DNA of 64,000 nucleotides, from positions 62,001-126,000 of the forward strand of contig NZ_QEIJ01000002.1 in the NCBI RefSeq assembly GCF_003095395.1, in the 5' to 3' direction. The position numbers and the translations under genes are program-made. Under the pieces are notes generated by a model that was not told the DNA's origin, ran no database searches, and saw only the letters and a program-made list of their open reading frames with translations. This document shows positions 34,647 through 43,696 of the stretch, piece after piece. Each line of letters opens with the position of its first letter. Position 1 is the first letter of the stretch. Origin of the DNA: Microbacterium sp. Gd 4-13. Its GTDB lineage: Bacteria > Actinomycetota > Actinomycetes > Actinomycetales > Microbacteriaceae.

Positions 34647-34660
34647 CCCGCCGCGATCAC

Positions 34661-36034
34661 TTACACCGGGTTCGCCGCCGCGAACACGTTGCGCGGGTCC
34701 CACTGCGCCTTCTGCTCGCGCAGGCGATCGAGCGACGCCCCGAACCCGGGCGCACGATCCATGCCGCCGTCGAGGAACGTGAGCGCCAGAGCGTCACCGG
34801 TCCACGGCTCGAACGCGTCGACGTAGGCCGTCGCCGCGGCAAGCGCCCCGGGGATGGCCTCGGGCACGGGAGCCGCGGCGACCGAGTGCGCGATGTACTC
34901 GCCGGCGACCGCCGACACCGCCCCTCCGCCCGGCACCGGCCGCGCAGCGGCGCCACCGACGTGCCGCAGCTCGGCGATGAACAGCCCCGGATCCTTGGAT
35001 GCTGCGACGAAGGCGGCGACGGCGTCTTCGGGCAGCGCGCGCAGCATCCGGTGGCGGGTGACCGCCGGGGTCGGCTGAGGAGGATCCATGTGCACGTGCA
35101 CGAGGGCGTCGGCGGGGATGCGCGAGAACGTGTCGATCTCGGGCCGCAGCTCGCGCAGGGAGTGAAGCAGTTCGGTCGCGCGCTCATCCGACTCCAACAC
35201 GGCGCCGTCGACCACCACGACCGATCGACCCGAAAGGAACGGCGGCAGTTCGGGCAGCGGCGGGAGGTGGAGCACGCGCAGGGTCGAGGTGACAGATTCT
35301 GGCGCGGATGCCGTCCAGGTGGCCCACGCCCGGCTGACCGCCGCCGTGAACGAGGCGTCCCACAGCAGCATCCCGGCGAACACGTCGGCGTAGGGGAGCA
35401 GGTCGATCTCGAGCGACACGATGATGCCGAACGCCCCCGATCCGCCGCGGACAGCCCAGAACAGGTCGGCGTTCTCGTCGGCGCTCGCGCGGATCAGCGC
35501 CCCGTCCGCCGTCACGATCTGCACGGCGCGCACGGCGTTGATGCCCAGCCCGTGGGCGCGGGAGTAGAACGAGACGCCGCCGCTCAGCGAGTACCCCGCG
35601 ACCGACACATCGCCTGCGCTGCCGTGCAGGGCGGTCAGCCCGTGCGGCGCGGCCGCGGCGAGCACGTCGTTCCAGTGGGATCCGCCGAGCACGATCGCGG
35701 TGCGGCTCTCGGGCTGCACCGTGACGCCGCGAAGACGCGCAAGACGCACGAGCACGGTGTCGGAGAGGCCGGCCTCGGCGAGTCCCGGGGCGGCGTGCCC
35801 GGTGGACTGCGGGGCCATCCGCAGGCCGGCGGCGGTCACGGCTCGCACGACGGCGACGACCTCTTCCGCCGACTCGGGGGTGACGACCGCGAACGGTCGC
35901 TGGTCGACGGCGACGTTCCACGGCATGCGCACGGCGTCGTAGTCGGGATCGCCGGCGAAGACGATGCGGGCGCCGAGCGCATCGCGCAGCTTTTCAGCGC
36001 GCTGGTCGAGGGTGATATCAGTAGAAGAAGACAT
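34661..36034 (-). CDS. FAD-linked oxidoreductase (berberine bridge enzyme-like)
   Basis: The 457-residue protein has the PP-loop of FAD_binding_4 enzymes (STGHAAPG near residue 78, whose His may carry covalent FAD), GGSHWNDVL, and the BBE-type C-terminus DPRNVFAAANPV. It oxidises sugars or secondary metabolites with oxygen. It is divergent from a LuxR gene with palindromes between them, so that regulator may control it. The ATG at 36034 is chosen by the family N-terminus; a further-up ATG adds an Arg-rich run. Confidence 0.87.
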   Translation of the reverse strand: MSSSTDITLDQRAEKLRDALGARIVFAGDPDYDAVRMPWNVAVDQRPFAVVTPESAEEVVAVVRAVTAAGLRMAPQSTGHAAPGLAEAGLSDTVLVRLARLRGVTVQPESRTAIVLGGSHWNDVLAAAAPHGLTALHGSAGDVSVAGYSLSGGVSFYSRAHGLGINAVRAVQIVTADGALIRASADENADLFWAVRGGSGAFGIIVSLEIDLLPYADVFAGMLLWDASFTAAVSRAWATWTASAPESVTSTLRVLHLPPLPELPPFLSGRSVVVVDGAVLESDERATELLHSLRELRPEIDTFSRIPADALVHVHMDPPQPTPAVTRHRMLRALPEDAVAAFVAASKDPGLFIAELRHVGGAAARPVPGGGAVSAVAGEYIAHSVAAAPVPEAIPGALAAATAYVDAFEPWTGDALALTFLDGGMDRAPGFGASLDRLREQKAQWDPRNVFAAANPV

Positions 36035-36123
36035 GGTTTTCCGTTCTCTCGGGTGGGTGACGAGAAGACTCTGCTCTCGCCGGCGGCGGGCATCCATCCC
36101 AGAGGGCGGGGGAAATTCCTCCC

Positions 36124-36137
36124 CCCAGAATCCTGGG
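36124..36137. promoter_or_regulatory. Palindrome in the FAD oxidase / LuxR intergenic region
   Basis: CCCAG-AATC-CTGGG is a 5-bp inverted repeat 26-39 nt upstream of the LuxR CACACT -10. It lies next to a GGGGGAAATTCCTCCCCC-like imperfect palindrome. It is a candidate operator for autoregulation. Confidence 0.35.
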
Positions 36138-36162
36138 ATAGCGGTGACGGGAGCGGGGGGAG

Positions 36163-36168
36163 CACACT
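36163..36168 (+). promoter_or_regulatory. -10 box for the LuxR gene
   Basis: CACACT ends 6 nt before the ATG at 36175, again the leaderless geometry. Confidence 0.35.
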
Positions 36169-36174
36169 GGTGCC

Positions 36175-37302
36175 ATGGTCACCGCCCTGGCCGCCGGACG
36201 CGCGCGCAGCGACATCGATGTGCTGTCGCGCGCGGGGCTGTCCCTGGGGGATTTCATGGCGGAGTCCGCGGGTGCTCTCGCGTCCGTCGTGCCGTTCATC
36301 GCGGGCTGCTTCTCGAGCACGGATCCCGCGACCTCGATGATCTCCAGCACCCACAAGCTCGGCGATCTGTACGGCAAGAACGAGGCCGACGTCGACTGGG
36401 CGCGTATCGAGTACGGCGGCGAACCCGACCCCACCCACTACGACGCGATGGCATCGGCGGGGCGCGTCGCCGTCGGCATCCACGCGACCACCGGCGGTCA
36501 GGTCGAGCGAATCGAACGCATGGCCGACCTGGTGCTCCCCCGGTTCGGTTACGTCGACGAGGCGCGGGTGGTGTTCGCCGACCGATCTGGCGTGTGGGCG
36601 ACCCTGTCGGTTCTACGCGGCAGCGAGGACGCCGTGTTCGACGCGCACGAACTGGCGTTCCTGTCGAGTGTCGCGCCGGCCCTGACGCGCGGCATCCGCA
36701 CCGGTCTGCTCTCGCAGCTGGCCCGCCGCGAGACGGTGCGCCCCTCGGGCCCGGCCGTCATCATCTTCGATGCGTCTGATCATGTCGTACAGGCGAGCCC
36801 CGGCGCTCAGGAGCGGCTCGCGCAACTCTCCGCGCCCGGCGCCGACCCCCTCACCTACATCCAGGCGCTCGTGAGCGGCGCCCGCAGGTTCGCCGCCGGA
36901 GACATGCCGCGGATGCCGCGCACCCGCACGCGCACGGCCGACGGCGTGTGGCTCGTTCTGCATGCCGCACCGCTCGGCGGTCTCGGCGACCGGGCCGGCG
37001 ACGTGGTCGTGACGATCGAGGAAGCACGCCCGCAGGAGGTCATCGACATCGTGGCCGCCGCCTTCGCACTCACCACACGCGAGCGCGAGGTGGTCGGGGC
37101 GGTGCTGCGCGGCGCCGACACGAAAGAGATCGCAGCATCCATGCACGTGTCGCCCTACACGGTGCAAGACCACCTGAAGTCGATCTTCGACAAGGCCGGC
37201 GTCACCAGCCGCCGCGAACTCGTGTCACGGGTGTACTTCGACCAGTACATGCCTCGGGCCGGGTCGGATCTGGGGGCGGATGGATGGTTCGTGGGGGCGT
37301 AG
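36175..37302 (+). CDS. LuxR-family regulator with N-terminal sensory region
   Basis: The 375-residue protein ends in a LuxR helix-turn-helix (about 300-360: LTTREREVVGAVLRGADTKEIAASMHVSPYTVQDHLKSIFDKA, given here only as its landmarks LTTRE, TKEIA and YTVQDHL). The first 190 residues look GAF-like and the middle (205-285) PAS-like. It is divergent from the FAD oxidase, its probable target. No receiver domain is present. Confidence 0.85.
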   Translation: MVTALAAGRARSDIDVLSRAGLSLGDFMAESAGALASVVPFIAGCFSSTDPATSMISSTHKLGDLYGKNEADVDWARIEYGGEPDPTHYDAMASAGRVAVGIHATTGGQVERIERMADLVLPRFGYVDEARVVFADRSGVWATLSVLRGSEDAVFDAHELAFLSSVAPALTRGIRTGLLSQLARRETVRPSGPAVIIFDASDHVVQASPGAQERLAQLSAPGADPLTYIQALVSGARRFAAGDMPRMPRTRTRTADGVWLVLHAAPLGGLGDRAGDVVVTIEEARPQEVIDIVAAAFALTTREREVVGAVLRGADTKEIAASMHVSPYTVQDHLKSIFDKAGVTSRRELVSRVYFDQYMPRAGSDLGADGWFVGA

Positions 37303-37306
37303 CCAG

Positions 37307-38084
37307 ATGTTCGACATGACCGCCCTGTGGTCGGATGCCCTGGCCGGGAACGTCGCGCCGCTCTAGCTGGCTCTCGTCGCAGGCAGCCGCCTCCCGGGCC
37401 CGCGGGCCAATGGAGCTCGCGGCGCAATTCGCCGACACGGTCGCGAGAACGGCAGTCGAGAATCGGCCGGGCGCGCTCGCGCTCCTCGACGACTGGCTCG
37501 CTCGCCCCGCACGCTTCGTCGCCGACATCCCCGAAGACGTCTCCGACTACCTGCCCGCCTGCGCAGCGCTCGCGGCGGGATCACTCGACGCCCGAGCCCT
37601 CCTCACCCACGCCGCTTCCGACCACCGGTGGAGAGTCCGCGAGCTCGCCGCGACAGGCATGCAACGTGTGCTCACCGTCGATTGGGGCGCGGGGATGCAG
37701 ACGATCGACGACTGGCTCCGCTCGGGTGACCCGCTGCTGATCCGGGCGGCGGTCGCCGCGGTGGCCGAGCCGAGGCTCGTGCGTGATGCCGCCCACGCGG
37801 CTCAGGCGTACGAGGTGGTGCTGCAAGCGACGGACGCGCTGCTCGCCACCCGCCCCGAACTCCGCCGCGCGGAGGACGTGCGCGTCCTCCGCGCGGCGCT
37901 CGGCTACGGGATCAGCGTCATCACCGTCGGTCATCCGGATGCCTGCATCGACCTGCTTCAGCAGCTCGCCGCCTCGGACGACGCCGATGCGCGGTGGATC
38001 GCGAAGGAGAATCTGCGCAAGGCGCGGCTGCGACCGTTCGCCGATCGCCTGGCTGACGCCCGGCGGGCCGTGGGGTTGAGCTGA
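37307..38084 (+). pseudogene. HEAT-repeat-like protein with nonsense codon and frameshift
   Basis: ATG at 37307 opens MFDMTALWSDALAGNVAPL, then TAG at 37364. The same frame continues with LALVAGSRLPGPRAN, and from 37410 the next frame runs MELAAQFADTVART to 38084. Read together they form one sensible protein of about 258 residues with helical repeats (HRWRVRELAATGMQRVL, LLIRAAVAAVAEPRLV). So the 5' end has two lesions. The 224 residues from 37410 could still be made if that ATG is used, but no good ribosome site precedes it. Confidence 0.7.
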
Positions 38085-38134
38085 TCCGCATCGCTCGCCG
38101 GATCCCCGGCGTCGGAGTGAGCGACCCCGCGCCG

Positions 38135-38140
38135 TAGAGT
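38135..38140 (+). promoter_or_regulatory. -10 box for the AAA ATPase gene
   Basis: TAGAGT lies 6 nt before the GTG at 38147. Confidence 0.45.
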
Positions 38141-38146
38141 CGCGAC

Positions 38147-38698
38147 GTGCGTATCGTCGTCTGCGGGACCCACGCGAGCGGAAAGAGCACGCTCGTGGCA
38201 GACTTCGCCGCCCGGCATCCTCGTTTCACCGTGCTGTCCGATCCGTTCGAACTCCTCGACGAGGCGTGGGACGCCCCGAGCCCCGCCCTGTTCACGGCCC
38301 AGCTGCGAGTCTCCGCGGCACGGCTGCATCCGGGTGAGACCGCGAGCCCCGTCATCGCCGAGCGCGGCCCGATCGACTTCTTCGCGTACCTCCTGGCGTG
38401 GGAAGACCTGACCGGTGGAGAGGTTCCGCGCGACCTCCTCGACCGGCTCCTCGAGATGACACGGGATGCCATGGCCCACGTCGACGTTCTCGTCGTGCTC
38501 CCCCTCACCCCCGCCGACGAGATCTTCGTCCACACCGAAGAAGACCTCCCGCTGCGCGCAGCGATGAACGACATCCTGCTCGACCTCGTCGCCGACGACG
38601 ACGTCACCGGAGGACGGCCGAATGTCGTCGAGATCACCGGCGACCGCGACCACCGACTCGCCGCTTTGGAGGCCGTCGTGGCGGATTTCGCGCGCTGA
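38147..38698 (+). CDS. AAA_28-type P-loop NTPase
   Basis: The 183-residue protein has Walker A GTHASGKST at residues 7-15 and VIAERGPIDFFAYL near residue 62, as in nucleoside-kinase-like AAA_28 proteins that phosphorylate small substrates. The GTG start is set by the Walker A position and the upstream -10 box. It stands alone, ending 17 nt from the convergent dihydrofolate-reductase-like gene. The substrate is unknown. Confidence 0.8.
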   Translation: MRIVVCGTHASGKSTLVADFAARHPRFTVLSDPFELLDEAWDAPSPALFTAQLRVSAARLHPGETASPVIAERGPIDFFAYLLAWEDLTGGEVPRDLLDRLLEMTRDAMAHVDVLVVLPLTPADEIFVHTEEDLPLRAAMNDILLDLVADDDVTGGRPNVVEITGDRDHRLAALEAVVADFAR

Positions 38699-38715
38699 CG
38701 CGGAGCGCTCGGTCC

Positions 38716-39273
38716 CTATTCGGCAGGCCGGTACCGCTGCACCGTGACCCCCGACCGGAACTCCCGCCGCTCGATGAGCTCGAGATTCAGCTCCACCCCG
38801 TGGAGCAACCTCGGCCCGCGCCCGGCGATCACCGGATGCACCACGAACGTGTACTCGTCGATGAGCCCGGCCGCGGCGAGCGCGGCCGGAAGCACCACAC
38901 CGCCGAGCGAGATCCCTCGCCCCGACTGCGCTCTGAGTCCCTTCACCGCGGCCACGAGCTCGCCGTCGAGGAGTTCGGCATTCCAATCCACGGCGTCGAG
39001 TGACCCGGATGCCACCACCTTCGGCATCCGGTCGATGACATCGGCGAACGGCACGTCGTCGTCGCCCATCCAGTCGGGCCACTCCCCCGACTCGGGCCGG
39101 CGCCACGCGGCGCGCATCATCTCGAACGTCACGCGCCCGTAGAGCAGCGTGTCGGAGCGGCGCAGCTCGTCGGTCCAGAACGCCATCGACTCGGCATCCG
39201 GCGGGAGGCCCGCCTCGTGGTGGACGCACCCGTCGAGGGAGACGTTGATGCCATAGCGGAGGGGTTGGGTCAC
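38716..39273 (-). CDS. Dihydrofolate reductase / RibD C-domain family protein, copy 1
   Basis: The 185-residue protein begins MTQPLRYGINVSLDGCVHH and has YGRVTFEMM and the conserved GxxLPAAL...GLIDEY...HPVIAGRG pattern of the RibD_C/DHFR-like family, which bind NADPH. GTG at 39273 follows a GGAG site. A second copy lies at 44362-45096 in the same orientation and is identical over most of residues 14-60. The true substrate is unknown; these are not the classical folate enzyme. Confidence 0.88.
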   Translation of the reverse strand: MTQPLRYGINVSLDGCVHHEAGLPPDAESMAFWTDELRRSDTLLYGRVTFEMMRAAWRRPESGEWPDWMGDDDVPFADVIDRMPKVVASGSLDAVDWNAELLDGELVAAVKGLRAQSGRGISLGGVVLPAALAAAGLIDEYTFVVHPVIAGRGPRLLHGVELNLELIERREFRSGVTVQRYRPAE

Positions 39274-39472
39274 GGCGGTCTCCTTCGGCCCGAACGGCGG
39301 TGGCGCCAGGCTACCGGCGTGCGCGTCCCATCGACAGGCCCGACCAGCCGGCGGTCTACGACGGCGAGCGCGGGAATACGGACGACGCGTTCCTCGAGGG
39401 CTGAGATGCCGAGCGGGGCCTCGCGCGGATGGTGGGTGCCATCGCTGCAAAGCCCCGCTCACTGGGCCAGGG

Positions 39473-39691
39473 TCAGTGACCCACCTGCTTCTGCCGCCGT
39501 GCGGCGCTGGTCAGAACCGTAGTGAGAACCAGGAACACGACGATCGTGACCACCCCGGACGAGGACAGCGCGGCCCCCATTGCCGCCCCCACCCCGACCA
39601 GGAAACTGGCGACGACGAGTCCCACCCCGATCCCGAGGCCCAGGATGCCGAGCATCAGACCGAGCGTGAGAAATCGGTTGTCGGCGAACAT
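39473..39691 (-). CDS. Small two-helix membrane protein (72 aa)
   Basis: ATG at 39691 follows GGAGG at 8 nt and gives MFADNRFLTLGLMLGILG with two membrane helices separated by a short Gly-rich turn and an Arg/Lys end (SAARRQKQVGH). An in-frame upstream extension would lie inside the ribosome site. It follows a 56-residue membrane protein gene after 14 nt. Function unknown. Confidence 0.65.
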   Translation of the reverse strand: MFADNRFLTLGLMLGILGLGIGVGLVVASFLVGVGAAMGAALSSSGVVTIVVFLVLTTVLTSAARRQKQVGH

Positions 39692-39705
39692 GTCATGTAC
39701 CTCCT

Positions 39706-39876
39706 CTACTGAGCCCAGCAACTGGGAATGACCACGCCGGGCACCCCACCGTTGAGGTAGATGGCGTTCAGGCTGCTGGTGTCCTCGCAGATGTTCAAGA
39801 ACCCTACGCCGAGGGCGAGAACCGCGGAAACGACTCCCACGACGGCCGACGACGGCCGACCTGCGACGGTCAGCAC
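39706..39876 (-). CDS. Small membrane protein (56 aa)
   Basis: GTG at 39876 opens MLTVAGRPSSAVVGVVSAVLALGV, one membrane helix, then ICEDTSSLNAIYLNGG and two cysteines (ICED, PSCW) before WAQ. The frame upstream of the GTG stays open, so the start is uncertain. It forms a likely two-gene unit with the 72-residue protein. Too short for routine gene finding, but the residue pattern is protein-like. Confidence 0.45.
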   Translation of the reverse strand: MLTVAGRPSSAVVGVVSAVLALGVGFLNICEDTSSLNAIYLNGGVPGVVIPSCWAQ

Positions 39877-40000
39877 CGAGGCCGCCGTATAGACGCCCCC
39901 GCCGGCGGCTGCGATTCGGGATGCTGACCGACCGGTTCGGCGTGACGTGGAGCGTGTCGGTCGTGGCGAGCTGACAGCGACCGCGACGTGCCCGCCCGCG

Positions 40001-40180
40001 TTACGCGCAGGCCGGCCGCACCGGGTTTCCCATCGGCGGCACGCCCGGGATCTCGCCCCAGGCGTAGCCGCTGATGGCCTCGCCGCCCAGCTGGGGCGCG
40101 GGCGGACGCGGGGCCGGGTGCGGCTTCGGGACGTTTCCGCCCTTCGGGCGGTGGTACGGGGCGCCGTGACCCCCGTGACG
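40001..40180 (-). pseudogene. C-terminal gene fragment, Pro-rich
   Basis: The minus-strand frame just past the nuclease stop reads GGHGAPYHRPKGGNVPKPHP and later GEAISGYAWGEIPGVPPMG, ending PVRPACA. It has protein-like composition but no start: the reading begins at the edge of the restriction gene. It looks like the tail of a gene cut when the neighbouring cassette arrived. The family is not recognised. Confidence 0.4.
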
Positions 40181-40184
40181 GTTC

Positions 40185-42335
40185 TTACAACGTGTCCGCC
40201 GGCATCGAGTTCTGGAATTCAGCTCGCACATCCCGGAGTCGGCGACCGTCTCGAACCGCCCAGAAGTACCAGCCGTTGGTTGGGCTCTGCCGGAGCGCCG
40301 CTCCCGCCGCGGACGGCGAGGCGTAGCGCCTGCCGTCGAGGAGGATTGCCCCCTCAGCGGTGAGCGTCGCCTCGCGCCCCTTGAAGTCTCGGTGCGTCGC
40401 GACGATGCTGTCCCCGGCCGCAACGATCCCAGCTTCAATCAGGTGCTTGATCTCGACCCAGTCACCGGCTTTCGTCTGGGGGTCGACGACTTTCCCGTGA
40501 TGGCCCTCAGGGACCGGCCAGACGCGCAGCAGCGTCTCAATGAGCTCGGAGGTCCGCTCATCGATGAGAGTTTCACCCCAGGGTTCGGTCTCCGTGCGCT
40601 TGATCACTCGACCGGTAAGCGTGATGGTGTTGTGGTCCTGCAGAGCCGACCGCTTCGATAACCAGGCACTGTTCGACACTTTCGAGTTGAGGGATCGAGT
40701 CAACAGCGTGAGGTTGCCGAGTCGGTGGACGTGCGCCTGTCGATCTTCGGCCTGATCTCGGTCAGCGACGGGCCACGTTTCCGCCCACGCTCGCGGGAGA
40801 AGATGCTCGATCGGGTATCCCATCCGTTCGATCTGAGGCTGACCCGTCGCCTTACGGTATTCGTCTTCCGCGGCTTCGAGAATCATCCGGAGTCGACCCC
40901 TTTGGAAGCGCGTGTACGCCGACTCCGTGGCCAGCGTCTGCCGAATCTCTTCGTCGCCGGGCCAGTAGGTGCTCGTGACATTCAGGCGCGCCAGTTGACT
41001 CACGACGCGATCGACGAGTTCCGACTCGGATGCCAGGGAATTGGCGGCGATGACGTCGGTGACGATGCGGCCGAGGTCGCTTCCGGTCAGACGCAGAAGT
41101 TGTCTACGCACCATCCAGCTCTCAGCGGCGTCAATGATCCCGTTGATCGTCTCTTCTGACAGCTTTCGGCTCGGCTCATGCAGCCAGATGAGCAGTGGCT
41201 TGAGGATTTCCACGCCTGCGGCGTGCATGCGGTACACGGCCGTTTCGGTACGGGACAGGCTTCCGCCTGAACGAGCGGCAGCCTCCGTCCACGATTCGTA
41301 CTGCTGCGCCTGCACCTTGATGACGCGCAGAAGCTCGGCCATCGACTCCGACGTCTCCAACTCGACGTAGGACTTGAAGCGCGTGAAGGTCGACTGTGGG
41401 CTGACGTCTTCGCCCGTTCGGGCTACAAGCCACTGATTGATAAAGAGCGAGCTGCGGCTGAGGAGGTTGCGTCCAACGCTCACTTCCTTCGCCCAGAACT
41501 TGGTTTCGAAGGGCCAGTCTTCTTCGTATGCCCTCACCATGTCGTCGCCTTGCTCCGCGAGCAGCTGGAACACGAAGTTGCGCACGAGATCCGCCGCGGT
41601 CAGCGGTGTGCCGCGCGCGTTGAGGGTCTCGAAAATCTCCTGGGAATTCTCGGAGGCCTCGAGCTCGATGGACACGAGCTGCAGCCCGTCCACGAGGACC
41701 GTGGCCAGTTCCTTTGCCTTCTGCGCGAACACTTCTGAATCCACCGGGCCGAGCCACTGCTCGACGATGCGAGAAAAGTACGCGTGCGCAAGAACGATCT
41801 GAGATTCACGGTGTGCGAGGCCGATGTGGTCGACAGGTGGTTCGGCAGTCATCACCTCCTCAAATGCGGCCCTGTCCTTATTGAGATGTCGCACCTTGAG
41901 GCGACTGCCACCCTCTTCAACGAAAACGTCGTCGTTGTGCGTGAGCCGCTCGAGTTGCGCCGCAAGCCGGAAGTCGCCGGCATCGGCCAGGATCGCCGAT
42001 GTCGCATCCGCGAGGAGCTGTAACGTCGTCAGCCGCTGCTGACCATCGATGACATTCCATGTCGTCAGTCGGCCGACTCGTGCCTGATTGCTCTGAAGGA
42101 CGACGGCCCCGAGGAAGTGGGTCGCCGTCGACCGCGGGTCTTCAATCCGTCTCTCCGCGACCCGACGGATGTCGCTCCATAGTGGAGCCCACTGCTCCTC
42201 TTCGCGCCACACGTAGGGGCGCTGGAATAGGGGGATGAAGAAGTGCTGCGGCAGGTTGAACAGCTGCAACGGTGTGCGTTTGAAGGTCTCCACATGCCGA
42301 TACTCGCGCAACCGTCCCGTATCCGCGATGAGCAC
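40185..42335 (-). CDS. GmrSD-type nuclease: DUF262 + DUF1524 HNH + RAMA-like C-domain
   Basis: The 716-residue protein starts with a DUF262 domain (IPLFQRPYVW at 34-43, IDGQQRLTTLQ near 96, which form the NTP-hydrolysing pocket). A long helical region follows, then a DUF1524 His-Asn-His nuclease (about 510-580: PIEHLLPRAW, HRLGNLTLL, NSKVSNSAW). The last 60 residues (LLDGRRYASPSAAG, NGWYFWAV) look like RAMA, a domain predicted to read modified DNA. GmrSD enzymes cut phage DNA carrying glucosylated cytosine. GTG at 42335 or 42293 could be the start. GC is lower than that of the flanks. Confidence 0.85.
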   Translation of the reverse strand: MLIADTGRLREYRHVETFKRTPLQLFNLPQHFFIPLFQRPYVWREEEQWAPLWSDIRRVAERRIEDPRSTATHFLGAVVLQSNQARVGRLTTWNVIDGQQRLTTLQLLADATSAILADAGDFRLAAQLERLTHNDDVFVEEGGSRLKVRHLNKDRAAFEEVMTAEPPVDHIGLAHRESQIVLAHAYFSRIVEQWLGPVDSEVFAQKAKELATVLVDGLQLVSIELEASENSQEIFETLNARGTPLTAADLVRNFVFQLLAEQGDDMVRAYEEDWPFETKFWAKEVSVGRNLLSRSSLFINQWLVARTGEDVSPQSTFTRFKSYVELETSESMAELLRVIKVQAQQYESWTEAAARSGGSLSRTETAVYRMHAAGVEILKPLLIWLHEPSRKLSEETINGIIDAAESWMVRRQLLRLTGSDLGRIVTDVIAANSLASESELVDRVVSQLARLNVTSTYWPGDEEIRQTLATESAYTRFQRGRLRMILEAAEDEYRKATGQPQIERMGYPIEHLLPRAWAETWPVADRDQAEDRQAHVHRLGNLTLLTRSLNSKVSNSAWLSKRSALQDHNTITLTGRVIKRTETEPWGETLIDERTSELIETLLRVWPVPEGHHGKVVDPQTKAGDWVEIKHLIEAGIVAAGDSIVATHRDFKGREATLTAEGAILLDGRRYASPSAAGAALRQSPTNGWYFWAVRDGRRLRDVRAEFQNSMPADTL

Positions 42336-42370
42336 ACGGTTGCCTGACCAGGCCCGTCGGACGCCGTGGC

Positions 42371-43696
42371 TCAGCTCTCTTCAGGCTCCTCCGGGCGGCG
42401 ACCAGCGTCTTCCTTTGCCGAACCTTCTTCCCGCTGCAGGCGCTTCGCCAGCCTCTCCGCCAGACGCCCCGTTGATATCCGTGCGGTCTCGAGAACGTCG
42501 CTTCCGAAACGCCCGACCGCTTGCGCTCCGTCGGCACCTGCGCCGATGACACCGTCACGCACGTCGGCAGCCGCTGCCGACCAGCGTCGCGCTTCTACCG
42601 ATGTCTGATCTTCGGCAACGCCGAGTGCCACGTAAAACTCTCCGAGTCCGCCCGCGACGTGATTCCGGGCGTTCACCACAGCCGTCGCCGACATGGGGTT
42701 GAGAAGCACCTTGGCATTCGCGCGAGCGGCGCCAGCATCCATTCTCGATAGCAACATGCCCGTCGTCTGCAGAATGACATCCCGTCGGCGTTGGCGGGCT
42801 GTCTGGAGGGCGATGCGGTGCTCATCAACATCGTCAGGAGCGATATCCAGCACACGATCCAGCTCAAGCATCCCCAGCGCCTCCTGCAGCTGAAAGCAGC
42901 GGGCAATCACGCCCAACCACTGGTTGACCGTTTCCTGCCCTTGTTTCGCGAGATCCGCGAGATCGGCGATCTTGGCGGTCTTCTCGACCTTCTCAGCGAG
43001 AGCATCGAGCTGTCGCAATGAATAGGCCTGCGTACGTGCGATGGTGGCAGCAGACCCCTGCAGCTTTGACCAGGTCACCTCCGACACCCGCCCCACAGCG
43101 TCGCGCACGACGACGGCCTCGTCGACCAGCATCTCGACACCGATCATGTCCGCGAAGACCGCGTCTTCTTGTGCTCGAAGAACGTCATCGACCTTCGCGT
43201 CGATCTTGGCGAGATAGTCGGTGATCTCCTCCATCGTCTGCTGCATCGCGTACTGCGCCATGATCCCGCCGACGCCCGCGAGAATCGCAGGGTTGGTCAG
43301 CATGGCACCAGGTTTCGCGAGCATGGCCCCGGGCTTCGTGACGAACTGGAGATTCTTGGCGAACTGACCGTTGGGGGCACGGGTCGTCGCGTGCACGAAG
43401 TGCGTGGTCGAGTTCTTCACGAGGGGCAGCGCCTGTGCGGCGCGGGCGGACTCCTCGGTGAGCTTCATCCAACGCCCTGCATTCGCGGAAACCTCCGCAG
43501 CAGCGTTGACGGCTGCGGCACCCACTGATGCCGAGGGGAGGAGCTTCCTCAGGTTCAGCGACGTGGATGGAAGATTCACGACCTCCATGAATTTCTCGAC
43601 CTGTTGGGTGTCTCCCATGACGACGAGCCCCTCGCCATCGCTTATCACCTCGAGGTCGCCGAACTCCTCGTCGGCGACGATGCCCTCGCCGGTCAC
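42371..43696 (-). CDS. Uncharacterised helical protein of the nuclease cassette
   Basis: The 441-residue protein is almost wholly helical. It has a tandem KPGAML repeat near residue 122 and a hydrophobic helix with TNPAILAGVGGIMAQYAMQQ near 133-152. Coiled-coil-like stretches follow (EITDYLAKIDAKVDDVLRAQ) and then a charged tail. I recall similar proteins of unknown role in actinobacteria. A single hydrophobic helix inside a helical protein would fit a membrane-active effector, which is inference. Its ATG overlaps the upstream gene's stop as ATGA, and the nuclease follows after 35 nt. Confidence 0.75.
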   Translation of the reverse strand: MTGEGIVADEEFGDLEVISDGEGLVVMGDTQQVEKFMEVVNLPSTSLNLRKLLPSASVGAAAVNAAAEVSANAGRWMKLTEESARAAQALPLVKNSTTHFVHATTRAPNGQFAKNLQFVTKPGAMLAKPGAMLTNPAILAGVGGIMAQYAMQQTMEEITDYLAKIDAKVDDVLRAQEDAVFADMIGVEMLVDEAVVVRDAVGRVSEVTWSKLQGSAATIARTQAYSLRQLDALAEKVEKTAKIADLADLAKQGQETVNQWLGVIARCFQLQEALGMLELDRVLDIAPDDVDEHRIALQTARQRRRDVILQTTGMLLSRMDAGAARANAKVLLNPMSATAVVNARNHVAGGLGEFYVALGVAEDQTSVEARRWSAAAADVRDGVIGAGADGAQAVGRFGSDVLETARISTGRLAERLAKRLQREEGSAKEDAGRRPEEPEES

